A stretch of 64,000 nt of DNA from Rhizobium sp. ICMP 5592 (GCF_009498525.1 NZ_QSNT01000004.1:252932-316931); one strand, 5' to 3'. Positions 43,289 to 52,593 are shown, counted from the stretch's first letter. The notes: generated from the letters alone by a model not told the origin. A program made the numbers and translations.

Positions 43289-44284
43289 TTACCTGTCCAT
43301 ATCGGTCAGTTTCGCTGAAATGGCTGCATCGATGGCTGATCGATCATCTGCGTCCAGCCGGATGGTTCCGGCCCGAGCGTTGTCGAGCGCCTGGGCGGGA
43401 TTGCGCGCACCGCAAAGAGCAAAGGTGACGCCGGGCTGCGCAAGCGTCCAGGCGATGACGATCTGGGCAATGCTCGCCTTGTGCTTATCGGCAACCGGCC
43501 GGATGGCAGCCGCAAAGGCCAGCACCTTTTCACGATTGGAAACGGAAAAGCGGGGATTGCCCAGCCGTTGATCATCGCCGGAAAACACCCTGTCAGGTCC
43601 GATGGCCCCGGACAACAAACCGAGCGCCAGCGAAGAATAGCTCAGCGTCGAAACACTGTTCGCCCGGGTCAACGGCAGCAGATCGGCCTCGATCTCCCGG
43701 TCAAGCATGCTGAAGCGCTCCTGGATGGCATCGAGACCGCCGGTCGCTATATAGGCTTGCAGTTCTGGGGTGCCGACATTGCTGGCGCCGATCGCCCGGA
43801 TCTTGCCGGATGTCTTCAGATCTTCCAGCGCCCGCATCGTCTCCTCGATCGGCGTCGTCGGATCCTGCCAATGGGTGATGTAGAGATCGATGTAATCGGT
43901 GCCGAGGCGCTGCAGGCTTTCCTCGACCTCGTAGAAAATCGCATCGCGACCAAGGTAGCGATGAACCGGCCTGCCATCCTGATCGAAGAAATGCCGGCCC
44001 TTGTCGGTGTGCCATACGAGGCCGCATTTGGTGGCGATAACCGCCCTGTCGCGGCGGCCGGCGAGCGCCTTGCCGACGATCTCCTCTGACCGGCCGAGGC
44101 CGTAGGCCGGCGCGGTATCAATCAGCGTGACGCCAGCATCCAAGGATGCCTGGATCGCGGCGATCGATTCCGCCTCATCCGTGCCTCCCCACATCCAGCC
44201 GCCGATCGCCCATGTTCCGAGGCCGACTGCCGAAGCGGTGACGCCCGACCTGCCTATATCGCGTATCAATTGCTGCTCGCTCAT
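43289..44284 (-). CDS. Aldo/keto reductase
   Basis: A 331-residue NADP-type aldo/keto reductase. The catalytic tetrad is seen as Asp and Tyr in DTAPAYGLGRSEE, Lys in ATKCGL, and His in ITHWQDP. The GASNVGTPELQAY and VIAWTLAQPGVTFALCGARNPAQ segments complete the barrel and cofactor site. It would interconvert a sugar aldehyde or ketose with its alcohol. The start overlaps the regulator stop by 4 bp (ATGA), so it belongs to the polyol operon. Confidence 0.9.
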   Translation of the reverse strand: MSEQQLIRDIGRSGVTASAVGLGTWAIGGWMWGGTDEAESIAAIQASLDAGVTLIDTAPAYGLGRSEEIVGKALAGRRDRAVIATKCGLVWHTDKGRHFFDQDGRPVHRYLGRDAIFYEVEESLQRLGTDYIDLYITHWQDPTTPIEETMRALEDLKTSGKIRAIGASNVGTPELQAYIATGGLDAIQERFSMLDREIEADLLPLTRANSVSTLSYSSLALGLLSGAIGPDRVFSGDDQRLGNPRFSVSNREKVLAFAAAIRPVADKHKASIAQIVIAWTLAQPGVTFALCGARNPAQALDNARAGTIRLDADDRSAIDAAISAKLTDMDR

Positions 44285-45285
44285 GCGCGTTGTCCCTCCC
44301 CGTTTGCCAGTGCAAGAACGCGCGCGCCCGTTGCTTCGTCGGTAACCAGCGTATCGAGGTGACGACCCCGCATAACACTGAGGATCGGACCTGCCTTGTT
44401 CGGACCGCTTGCCACGCCGATCTTCGTCGGGATGGAGGCAAACTCAGGAAGGGTCAGCGAGACCAATGAGCGGTTGAGGCTGTAGTCGCAAATGGCGCCC
44501 CGTTCATCGAGCAGATGTGCCAGCAGTTCGCACGAGGCGCCGGAGCGCTCGATTGCTGCGCGGTCCGTGCTCGAAGAGGGGTGCAGATCGTAGTAGCTGG
44601 AATCGTCGGAGAGAATGGAGCCGATGCCGACGACCGCCACCTTGGCCTCGCGCGCCTGCCTGAAGACATCGGCAACGGAACGCATGTTGATCAGCATGTC
44701 GCGCTCCGCGGCGCTATCGGCGAAGAGGGGTGCATGGATCTGGAACGAGTGGCCACCGAGACGGTCGGCCATCATCGTCGAGACGTGGTTCACATCCGTA
44801 TAGTGTTTGCCCTGAACGCAGCCCGTTGCCGGGATGACGGCGACATCGAAGCGGCGCGGGGCCTGAAGGCCGGCAACGACAGCGCTGACGCCCTTGCCGC
44901 CGGTGATGCAGATCGTATCGCCGTCTGCGATGTGCTCGAGAAGCAGGCGAGCCGCGGCTTCGCCGACCGTCTGCAGCGTGGTCTGCAGATTATCCGATAC
45001 CGTTGGTACGACGATGGCGCGGCTGATGCCACCAAGGGCAAGAAGCTGCTCCTCCATATCGACCAGGGGCTCGACAGGCGATTTGATCTTGATCTCAACG
45101 AGACCGAGCTGACGGCCGCGCTTGATCAATCGGTTGACGGTCGCATGCGAGAGGCCGAGCTGGTCGGCGATCTGCGCCTGCGTCAGGCCTTCGAGAAAGT
45201 GCAAGACGAGGGCCTGGTGCATCTGGCGCGCGATCACGATTTCCTCGCGAGGCGCAGATGGGGATTTCGGCTTTGCAATCGGCAT
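44281..45285 (-). CDS. SorC/DeoR-type sugar-binding transcriptional regulator
   Basis: A 334-residue SorC-family regulator (the LsrR/DeoR/CggR architecture): a helix-turn-helix TQAQIADQLGLSHATVNRLIKRGRQLGLVEI (about residues 34-65) and a sugar-phosphate-binding domain with DTICITGGKGVSAVVAGL. It lies inside the operon, one base after the permease stop, so it is made with its targets and probably responds to the phosphorylated sugar. The 14-bp palindrome at 49095-49108 before the operon is a good candidate site. Confidence 0.88.
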   Translation of the reverse strand: MPIAKPKSPSAPREEIVIARQMHQALVLHFLEGLTQAQIADQLGLSHATVNRLIKRGRQLGLVEIKIKSPVEPLVDMEEQLLALGGISRAIVVPTVSDNLQTTLQTVGEAAARLLLEHIADGDTICITGGKGVSAVVAGLQAPRRFDVAVIPATGCVQGKHYTDVNHVSTMMADRLGGHSFQIHAPLFADSAAERDMLINMRSVADVFRQAREAKVAVVGIGSILSDDSSYYDLHPSSSTDRAAIERSGASCELLAHLLDERGAICDYSLNRSLVSLTLPEFASIPTKIGVASGPNKAGPILSVMRGRHLDTLVTDEATGARVLALANGEGQRA

Positions 45286-45286
45286 G

Positions 45287-46315
45287 TCAGGCAGCCTTCC
45301 GCTTGTGCAGGAAATGGTCGATGGAAACGGCGGCCAGCAGAATGCAGCCTTTGATCATGTCCTGCCAATAGACCGATACATTGAGCAGGATCAGCGAGCT
45401 CGTGACCACGGACAAAAGCGCAATGCCGAGGATGGCGCCGAGGATCGTGCCGGAACCGCCGCTCAAGGACGCACCGCCGATAACGGCCGCGGCGATGATG
45501 TTGAGCTCCATTCCGACGCCGAAGGTGGGGGTCGCAGCGCCAAACCGCGACATGTAGATGACGCCGGCAACGCCGGACAGCGTGGCGCAGAGGACGGTGA
45601 CCCAGAACTTCACCCGGTTTGTCTTGATGCCAGAATAGAGCGCCGCCTTCTCGTTGCTGCCGGTATAAAAGACCTTGCGGAAGGCCGTTGCTCGGCGCAG
45701 CAGAAAGTCGAAGATCGCGACCACGGCAACGAAGATCAGGATCACATAGGGCACCCCGTAAAACGTGCCCTGTCCGACGGCCTTGAACGAAGGTGGCAGC
45801 GTGAATAGCGAGAGCGGCGTTCCCTTGGTAATGATGAGGCAGATACCCCGCACGATCACCATGGCGGCCAGCGACGTGATGAAGTGATTGAGGCCGATGA
45901 CTGTGACGAAGAAGCCCATGGCGCAGCCGATCAACGCGCTGGCGAAGATGCCGATCAGCGACGCGCTCCAAGGATCCAGGCCCATCAGGAACAACGATCC
46001 CGACAGGACCATCGAAAAGCAGACGACCGAGCCGACCGAGAGATCGATGCCACCGACGATCAGGAGGATCGTCATGCCGACGACGACGATGCCCTCCACC
46101 GAGAATGACATCAGCATCGCCCTGAAATTGCCAAACGTCAGGAAATGCGGAGAGGCAAAGCTCATGAGGACGCAGAGGGCGAGAATGATGGCGATCAACC
46201 CCGCTTCCCGCATCGTTCCAAGCTTCCTCCAGGAAGAAGCGCGCTCCCTCGTCACCGCCAATGCGTGATCTGTCATTGCCTTGTCCCCCGTTTCTGCCTT
46301 TTTCTCAGACGGCAT
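45287..46315 (-). CDS. ABC sugar transporter permease, RbsC type
   Basis: A 342-residue CUT2 permease with multiple spans; ILLIVGGIDLSVGSVVCFSMVLSG and AAVIGGASLSGGSGTILGAILGI are the family motifs. It is the only permease in the operon, so it would act as a homodimer. ATG 46315 overlaps the ATPase stop; ATG 46276, which removes 13 residues, is an alternative with GGGGGAC upstream. Confidence 0.9.
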   Translation of the reverse strand: MPSEKKAETGDKAMTDHALAVTRERASSWRKLGTMREAGLIAIILALCVLMSFASPHFLTFGNFRAMLMSFSVEGIVVVGMTILLIVGGIDLSVGSVVCFSMVLSGSLFLMGLDPWSASLIGIFASALIGCAMGFFVTVIGLNHFITSLAAMVIVRGICLIITKGTPLSLFTLPPSFKAVGQGTFYGVPYVILIFVAVVAIFDFLLRRATAFRKVFYTGSNEKAALYSGIKTNRVKFWVTVLCATLSGVAGVIYMSRFGAATPTFGVGMELNIIAAAVIGGASLSGGSGTILGAILGIALLSVVTSSLILLNVSVYWQDMIKGCILLAAVSIDHFLHKRKAA

Positions 46316-47849
46316 GCTCTGATGCCTTTGATGTGGTGTGTTGCTCGGTGCTGACGCCCGATGCGAGCCGCATGATGGCCTCTTCCGTCATCGCCGCTCC
46401 TTCGAGTTCGCCGGCGATGGTGCCTTCGCGGATGACGATCGCCCGGTCGCAGAGACCAAGCAGCTCGGGCAGTTCCGAGGTGATGACGACGATGCCGATC
46501 CCGGAACGCGAGAGGTCACGCAGCAGACGATGAATTTCGGATTTCGCGCCAACGTCGATGCCGCGGGTCGGCTCGTCCATGAGGATCACCTTCGGATCAA
46601 CAGCCAGTTGCTTGGCAATGGCGACCTTCTGCTGATTGCCCCCGGAAAGCGACGAGACCGGCATGTCTATGCCCCCCATGTGGACGCCGAGACGGCGCGC
46701 AAGCTCCCCTGCCCGATCCGCCTCTGCCTTCGCATCCAAGAGCCCGAACCGTCCGGTCAGCGACTTCAAATCGAGAGCGGCGATATTTTGCGCGATCGAC
46801 AGGTCGAGAAACACGCCGGAACCTTTACGATCCTCGGACAGGTAGACGACACCCGCCCGCACCGAATCCGCATAGGACGTTAGGCGGAGCGCCTTACCCT
46901 GCAATCGGGCCTCGCCTGCCGTTGTCTGTCGCAGCCCGCAGATGCCTTCGGCAATCTCGGTCCGGCCGGAGCCGATCAGGCCACCGATCCCGAGAATTTC
47001 ACCCTTGCGCAGTTCGAAGCTGACATCGTGGAAGTGCTTGCCGTCACCAAGATTTTGGACGGAAAGAATAGTTTCGTCGCTACGCTCGGCCTCGCTCCGC
47101 TTTTCCGGATAGAGCTGGGTGATTTCGCGGCCGACCATGCGGCGCACCACATCTTCCGCCGTGATATCGGACACATGCTCCGTCGAAACATATTGGCCGT
47201 CGCGAAACACGGTGACGCGGTCGCAAAGGCTGAAGATCTCCGCCATGCGGTGGCTGATATAGACGATCGAGATACCATGGGCTTTCAGGTCGTTGATAAT
47301 GCCGAAGAGCACCTGGGCTTCCGCTTCGGTCAGCGCCGCCGTCGGCTCGTCGAAGATGAGAATGCGGCAGTCGAGCGTCAACGCCTTGGCGATCTCGACA
47401 AGCTGCTGGCTGGAGATTGGGAGATCGCCGACCTTCTGACGGACATCGATCGGAGCAAGGCGGTTCATAACCGCCTGTGCTTCGCGCTCGAGCCTGGCGA
47501 AATTCATGAAAGGCGAGCGGCGGCGGTTCGTTGTCGCCATGAACATGTTCTCGGCAACGGTGGCGTCCGGGCAAAGCGCGATTTCCTGGTGGACGAGACC
47601 TATTCCTAGAGACTGGGCCGCGGCTGGAGACGCGATCTTTACGGGTGCACCATCGATAAGGATGTCGCCCTCGTTCGGCTGCAACACGCCGGCGATAATG
47701 TTCATGAGCGTCGACTTGCCCGCGCCATTCTCACCACAGAGCGCATGGACCTCCCCCCTTTCCAGGGCGAATGTCACATCCGTCAGCGCCTTGATGGCGC
47801 CGAAGCGTTTGCTGACGTTGCGTATCTCCAAGACCGGTGGCTGCACCAT
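46305..47849 (-). CDS. ABC sugar transporter ATPase, RbsA/LsrA type
   Basis: A 514-residue tandem ATPase. First domain Walker A GENGAGKST and Walker B LIFDEPTAAL; second domain GLIGSGRTE, signature LSGGNQQKVAIAK and Walker B ILMDEPTRGID. The two-domain CUT2 form matches the single permease. GGGAGAGGATGTC precedes the start. It lies between binding protein and permease genes. Confidence 0.93.
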   Translation of the reverse strand: MVQPPVLEIRNVSKRFGAIKALTDVTFALERGEVHALCGENGAGKSTLMNIIAGVLQPNEGDILIDGAPVKIASPAAAQSLGIGLVHQEIALCPDATVAENMFMATTNRRRSPFMNFARLEREAQAVMNRLAPIDVRQKVGDLPISSQQLVEIAKALTLDCRILIFDEPTAALTEAEAQVLFGIINDLKAHGISIVYISHRMAEIFSLCDRVTVFRDGQYVSTEHVSDITAEDVVRRMVGREITQLYPEKRSEAERSDETILSVQNLGDGKHFHDVSFELRKGEILGIGGLIGSGRTEIAEGICGLRQTTAGEARLQGKALRLTSYADSVRAGVVYLSEDRKGSGVFLDLSIAQNIAALDLKSLTGRFGLLDAKAEADRAGELARRLGVHMGGIDMPVSSLSGGNQQKVAIAKQLAVDPKVILMDEPTRGIDVGAKSEIHRLLRDLSRSGIGIVVITSELPELLGLCDRAIVIREGTIAGELEGAAMTEEAIMRLASGVSTEQHTTSKASEHAV

Positions 47850-47921
47850 GACATCCTCTCCCTTGCGCGCCTCGCATCGGCCGGCCGGAATCTCCCCATC
47901 CCGGCCGGCGCTTTGCAAGGC

Positions 47922-48953
47922 TTACTCCTCGATGCCCTTCGTGCCACGGCGCTTCAAGTACTTGTCCCAATAGAAATCATCGGCATTGGCCACCGTCACG
48001 ATCGACAGACCATTATCGACGAAGGGAATGCTCATGGGATTGAAGCCGGAACGCTTGGCATCGTTCATCGGGTCGATCAGCTCGGGATGCTTGGCAAACC
48101 AGAGCATCATGAAGCCCATGTAACCCTGCATGCCCTGGTTCGGATTGATCGAGCCGAACACTTCGCCGGCCTTGATCATGTCGAGAATGTTGGCGTTGAC
48201 GTCGGCGCACATCACGAGGATCTTACCGCCGCTTTCCTTGTTGGCCTGGGCCGCCCCGATTGCCGAGTTGGCCTCGGGCATGAACACCGCGTTGAGGTTC
48301 GGATGCGCCTGCACCAGGCTCATCAGACCCTGATAGGCCTTGTTGGGGTCCTGGTTCGATGCGGCCCGCCCCACGAGCTTCATGTCGGGATATTTTGTTT
48401 CCATGCGCGCGATGAAAGCCGCGATGCGCTTGTCGTGATTGTCCTGGCCCGGATTTTCCAGAACGGCATATTCGCCCTTGCCGCCAAGCTTTGCGGCAAT
48501 CGCATCGGCGGCATAAGTGCCTTCACGCGTGTTGTCCGAGGTGATGAAGGAGATGCGTTTGGAAAGCGGCGAGTCCGCCGCAAAAGTGACCACCGCCGTG
48601 CCCTGATCGATGGCGCGGTTAATCGGCTCGATGAAGGGATCGGAATTCATCGGATGGACAAGGATGCCTGCCGGATTTTGCGCGAGCGCCTGATCGAAGG
48701 TGGCGATCTGCTTGTTGACATCATATTCCGGCGTACCGGTATAGGCCGTCTCGCAGCCGAGCTGTCGACCGGCCTGCTTGAACATTTCATAGACCGGGAA
48801 CCAGTATTCGACGCCCGAAACCATGACGTTCATGACGTATTTCTCACCCGGCTTGCAGCGAAACGGATTGTCCGTCTCAGCCGCTGACGCAGCCGTGCTC
48901 AATGCCGCGACAGCCAAAACAGCCGTCGCTGTCGTGCCCAGAAAATTGCGCAA
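47922..48953 (-). CDS. ABC sugar transporter binding protein, CUT2 type
   Basis: A 343-residue PBP1-fold protein with a signal peptide (about residues 1-24, ending STAASA). MNVMVSGVEYWFPVYEMFKQAGRQLG and ILVHPMNSDPFIEPINRAIDQGTAVVTF are the ligand-binding strands. The start codon is TTG at 48953, fixed by GAGGAGGAACT upstream. It is the first gene of the polyol operon and would set its substrate range. The family includes binding proteins for rhamnose, ribose, autoinducer-2 and polyols, so the ligand cannot be told. Confidence 0.89.
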   Translation of the reverse strand: MRNFLGTTATAVLAVAALSTAASAAETDNPFRCKPGEKYVMNVMVSGVEYWFPVYEMFKQAGRQLGCETAYTGTPEYDVNKQIATFDQALAQNPAGILVHPMNSDPFIEPINRAIDQGTAVVTFAADSPLSKRISFITSDNTREGTYAADAIAAKLGGKGEYAVLENPGQDNHDKRIAAFIARMETKYPDMKLVGRAASNQDPNKAYQGLMSLVQAHPNLNAVFMPEANSAIGAAQANKESGGKILVMCADVNANILDMIKAGEVFGSINPNQGMQGYMGFMMLWFAKHPELIDPMNDAKRSGFNPMSIPFVDNGLSIVTVANADDFYWDKYLKRRGTKGIEE

Positions 48954-49351
48954 AGTTCCTCCTCGAGGCTGACGCCCCTCCCAAAAAGCCGATGGCGCAC
49001 AGCGCGCCTTGTTCGTGAAACCGGACTTCCTCCTCGAACCCCGGTGACAGCAGTTAGCCTCGGGGAAGTCGACATGTCAATATAATTCATTAATTGAAAT
49101 ATATTTCACACCGGAGACCCAACCTGCCGCTCATCGGGGCCAGATTGCCTAAGCTCGTCGGCAGGATCTCACTGCGGAGGCGCATTCAGGGAAATAAAAG
49201 AGAGGCGATCGTCGCATCGATCACCCGCGCAACCGGGAAGATCAATGCATCGCCTGCGAATGGCTGGTTCTGAAAGGTGCACGGATCACAAGCCGCTACC
49301 GCCGCGATTGACCAGCGGCCTATCATCTCGTCGGCTATGCCGAAACGCTCG
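48954..49351. other. Intergenic region holding the polyol-operon promoter
   Basis: 398 bp. The left part carries the ribosome site and an A/T-rich zone at 49076-49110 with the 14-bp palindrome. The right part (49130-49350) is the downstream flank of the ThDP enzyme gene. One frame on the plus strand ends ATGKINASPANGWF at about 49274, without a start or ribosome site, and may be decayed coding sequence. Confidence 0.45.
49095..49108. promoter_or_regulatory. Palindromic candidate operator of the polyol operon
   Basis: TGAAATATATTTCA, a perfect 14-bp palindrome 142 bp before the binding-protein start, next to another A/T-rich dyad (TTCATTAATTGAA, 49087-49099). The SorC regulator of the operon is the likely binder. 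Confidence 0.55.
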
Positions 49352-51127
49352 CTACAGATTATTCGCTCGCGGATTTTGTCCCACCACCTGCTCTGCATCG
49401 ACGGGGACCTCAACCAATATGGATGGGTGACCCGGGCTGTAGCTTTCGCGCATGATCTCGGCCAGATTGCTCAGATCCGGCATCAGCTTGCGGCTTTCCC
49501 AGCCGCAAGCGCGTGCCATCGCTCCAAAGTCGATGCGGTGCAGATCGCTGTGATAGCGGGAGGATGAATAGTCGGGAATAACCACGGGCAGGCCCTGCAC
49601 CATGATGCCGAGCGCGCCGTTGTCCAGTACGAACAGGACGATTCCCAATGATCGCGCTTCGGCCAGGCAACCGGCAATCAACCGGAAGCATCCGTCGCCC
49701 GTAAAAGCGAAGACCGCCGCTTCCGGTTTCGCAAGCTTCGCGCCGATTGCCGTCCCGAACGCCCCACCCATGGCCGAACCGCGATAAAGCGAATGAAAGC
49801 GGACATTCGGATGCGGGCGCTGCGTGACATACTGACGGTCTTTATAGGCAAGACACACATCGTCGAATGCAATGCTTCCCGGCAGCCATTGACGATCGAT
49901 CTCCTGGTAAAATCGGGCAATATCAATTGTCCCTGGGCGCGGCGGCATGATTTCGCGATCATTGAGATCGGCCACAAAAGCCGGTGCCGGAGGGCGCGGC
50001 GGCCGGATATCCTCGAGCCGGTCGATCGCTGCGCTCAGAACCTGATCGATCGGCCCGCGCACATCAAAATATTCGCCGCGCACACGATGCCGAAATTCGC
50101 CCCCAACGCTGCCGTATGGGGCGGTCAGATTGGTGAAGTTCCATGTCGTATGGGCAGGTATGTCAGAAAAATTCAGGGTGTACTCGTCAGGGCAAAACCC
50201 GAGGGTGATGACGATATCGTCGGGGCCGAGGCTTCTCCAGAGCTGCATCGCACGGTCATTCCCGCCGAAGCCCAGATAGCCGAAACCGAAGGTATTATTG
50301 CGCGCCACCGCATTCGCCCCGTTTATACTCCAGACGATGGGAGCCTGCAGCGCTTTGCACAAACGTGTGGTGAGGACAGGCATGTGCGGATACATGGCCG
50401 CCTCTTCCCCAGCGAGCACGATCACCCGGCGCCCGGCCGATTGCCGCGGGAACTCGGCTAGAAAATGGGCGAGCGACCTTTGGTCGACGTCATCGGGTTT
50501 ATTGGCATAATTGTCATGCCAAGGCTTATAGACCGGCTCAGGCACCATCTGTCCGAGCGCCTCCGGCGGCATCAGAAGTGCGATGGGAGAGCCCTGATCG
50601 AGACGCTTGCGGGCCTGCTCAAGTTGTTCTCCGATATGGTCCGGATCGTCCAAGACGAACGTGCCGGACGGCAGCTCGGCCTTCAACTGAGCCACGACAC
50701 CGGCACCCTCGGGGCTCGTGTCCTGCAGCGGTGCGCGGTGTCGCGTATCTGCCGGACTGAGCGGAATAAGGTAGATTGCGGGAATATTGTGCAGCTTCGC
50801 ATCACTCAGGCCGCAAGTCAGCAACCGCGTTGCGGCTCCCGTCGTTGCAATAGCCGCGCTAATCCTCCCGCTCGCCAGATAGTAACCCAGAGGAATGAAG
50901 CCGGCGACATATTCTCCGATATTGAAAAATACCGGGGTTTCGGCGCCGTCGTCGGGGACGACCATCGGCTCGAGATGTTTGAGCAAATGGATGACTCCTC
51001 CCCCGGTGACGCCGGCATAGTGATGCACATGCCAGGTCCTGAGTGTGTCGATCAGGAATTCATATCCCGTTTTCGGCTTGATTACCTGAACATCGCTTGT
51101 CGTTTCGACTGGAAGATTCACCGTCAT
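49352..51127 (-). CDS. ThDP-dependent enzyme related to acetolactate synthase
   Basis: A 591-residue ThDP enzyme with N-terminal PYR, central and C-terminal PP domains. The activating Glu is likely that of FFNIGEYVAGF. The ThDP/Mg motif is GDGCFRLIAGCLAEARSLGIVLFVLDNGALG, where the usual NN is DN. It could condense, decarboxylate or split 2-keto acids. The N-terminal GVTGGGVIHLLKHLEP segment replaces the GIPGG of ordinary acetolactate synthases, so it is probably a distinct subfamily. It lies 138 bp downstream of the isopropylmalate-synthase-like gene in the same direction, and the two should be co-transcribed. Confidence 0.8.
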   Translation of the reverse strand: MTVNLPVETTSDVQVIKPKTGYEFLIDTLRTWHVHHYAGVTGGGVIHLLKHLEPMVVPDDGAETPVFFNIGEYVAGFIPLGYYLASGRISAAIATTGAATRLLTCGLSDAKLHNIPAIYLIPLSPADTRHRAPLQDTSPEGAGVVAQLKAELPSGTFVLDDPDHIGEQLEQARKRLDQGSPIALLMPPEALGQMVPEPVYKPWHDNYANKPDDVDQRSLAHFLAEFPRQSAGRRVIVLAGEEAAMYPHMPVLTTRLCKALQAPIVWSINGANAVARNNTFGFGYLGFGGNDRAMQLWRSLGPDDIVITLGFCPDEYTLNFSDIPAHTTWNFTNLTAPYGSVGGEFRHRVRGEYFDVRGPIDQVLSAAIDRLEDIRPPRPPAPAFVADLNDREIMPPRPGTIDIARFYQEIDRQWLPGSIAFDDVCLAYKDRQYVTQRPHPNVRFHSLYRGSAMGGAFGTAIGAKLAKPEAAVFAFTGDGCFRLIAGCLAEARSLGIVLFVLDNGALGIMVQGLPVVIPDYSSSRYHSDLHRIDFGAMARACGWESRKLMPDLSNLAEIMRESYSPGHPSILVEVPVDAEQVVGQNPRANNL

Positions 51128-51265
51128 TCGCTCGCCTCTCCGCTATGACCTCTGTTCCTCAATTCTGTGAAACATTGACATCCGCTTCCCCTGACCGGCG
51201 CCGGGCCGGAGCAAACACGGTTCCGGCACACAGCCGATCCCGATTGCATGTTCCGGAAGCAGAAT

Positions 51266-52450
51266 TTATGCGATGCTCTTTTCCCTGGAGAGCGCTTCCA
51301 TACCCGCAACCGTCGCCAGAAGATCTGCATCGCAAAGCGATGCCTTGTGATCAGCGATATCCTTGAAGCGGGAGAAAGCGAGATCAAGATCGGCATCGGA
51401 GCCGAACTCGACGCCCAGAGAGCGCATATACATGCGAAAACCGTTACGGCCCGAATTCTTTCCAAGTACCAGCCGATACTCGTCGGCGCCGACTTCCGCG
51501 GCCGTCATGATCTGGTAGGTCAACGGGTTCTTCAACATACCATCCTGGTGAATGCCGGACTGGTGCGAAAAGGCATTCTTACCGACGATCGCCTTGTTCG
51601 GCTGCACAACGAAGCCCGTGATCTCCGAGACGAGCCGGGATGCGGCGGTCAACCGGCGGGTTTCGATCGACGTCTGGCATCGGAAGAAATCCGCGCGCGT
51701 ATGCAGCGCCATGACGATCTCCTCGAGCGACGCATTGCCTGCGCGCTCGCCAATGCCGTTGATCGTACATTCGATCTGGCGCGCGCCCTGCCGGGTTGCT
51801 TCGAGCGAGTTGGAAACAGCCATGCCCAGATCATTGTGACAATGCGCGGAGAACACGGCCTTGTCGGCATTTGGTACGGTATTGCGCAGATAGGTGAATA
51901 TCTTCCCGTATTCGTATGGCGTCGCGTAGCCGACCGTGTCCGGCAGGCTGACCGTGGTCGCACCGGCCTTGATCACCTGTTCCACGAAGCGGGCAAGAAA
52001 CTCCGGCTCCGACCGGCTCGCGTCCTCGCAGGAAAACTCGATATCCTCGGAATAGCGCCGCGCGTGGTGCACCGCGCGAACGGCATGTTCGAGCACGTTT
52101 TCCGGTGTCATTTGCAACTTGTATTTCATGTGAATAGGCGAGGTCGCCAGCACGATATGAATACGGGACGACGCCGCACCGGAAACGGCTTCCGCCGTCA
52201 GGTCGATGTCGCGCTCGACCGCGCGGCTCAGGCTGCAAATCGTACTACCCTTGACGACGCGCGCCACGGCCTTGATCGCCTCGAATTCGCCGGGACTGGA
52301 GACGGCAAAGCCGGCTTCGATCACGTCGACCTTCAGCCCCTCAAGCATAAGCGCGATCTCGACCTTCTCACTGGCGTCGAGGTTGATGCCAGGGCTTTGC
52401 TCGCCGTCACGCAATGTGGTGTCAAAGATAATGATCTTTTCGGTGTTCAT
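51266..52450 (-). CDS. 2-isopropylmalate/homocitrate synthase-family protein (short form)
   Basis: A 394-residue DRE-TIM metallolyase-family enzyme. FDTTLRDGEQSPG with the catalytic Arg/Asp near residues 9-17, metal-binding HCHNDLGMA, NGIGERAGNA, and HQSGIHQDG in the sub-domain are all intact. It would condense acetyl-CoA with a 2-keto acid. It ends soon after the subdomains, without the LeuA regulatory dimer domain of 500+-residue enzymes, so it should be free of leucine feedback and may be homocitrate- or citramalate-synthase-like. ATG 52450 has CGGGAGAGTC upstream. The ThDP enzyme gene follows. Confidence 0.82.
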   Translation of the reverse strand: MNTEKIIIFDTTLRDGEQSPGINLDASEKVEIALMLEGLKVDVIEAGFAVSSPGEFEAIKAVARVVKGSTICSLSRAVERDIDLTAEAVSGAASSRIHIVLATSPIHMKYKLQMTPENVLEHAVRAVHHARRYSEDIEFSCEDASRSEPEFLARFVEQVIKAGATTVSLPDTVGYATPYEYGKIFTYLRNTVPNADKAVFSAHCHNDLGMAVSNSLEATRQGARQIECTINGIGERAGNASLEEIVMALHTRADFFRCQTSIETRRLTAASRLVSEITGFVVQPNKAIVGKNAFSHQSGIHQDGMLKNPLTYQIMTAAEVGADEYRLVLGKNSGRNGFRMYMRSLGVEFGSDADLDLAFSRFKDIADHKASLCDADLLATVAGMEALSREKSIA

Positions 52451-52505
52451 GCGGACTCTCCCGATCGATTGAAGCATCGGCATTGCCGAATTCGTAAGGG
52501 TTAGC

Positions 52506-52519
52506 TGTATGGCACTACA
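52506..52519. promoter_or_regulatory. TGTA-N6-TACA dyad, candidate operator of the synthase gene
   Basis: TGTATGGCACTACA lies 56-69 bp upstream of the ATG at 52450, inside a longer, imperfect CTG/CAG-ended dyad (52505-52524). Position suits a promoter-proximal regulator site. No neighbour encodes an obvious regulator. Confidence 0.35.
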
Positions 52520-52593
52520 CGCAGGTCACGAATGATCGACGCCCCGAGCGCATTCGATGCGGCGGCAAAATCCATCACGCGATACAAGTCCTG

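Noticed and set aside
39156..48953. A straightforward Lsr autoinducer-2 operon
   Set aside because: LsrG and the second permease are absent, and the GlpD-like, GMC and AKR genes do not belong to Lsr. The kinase looks closer to LyxK/EryA.
52502..52530. A lux-box-like dyad near 52505-52524
   Set aside because: Arm length and spacing do not match known rhizobial tra/lux boxes, and no LuxR/LuxI gene is in the window. Kept only as a TGTA-N6-TACA candidate site.
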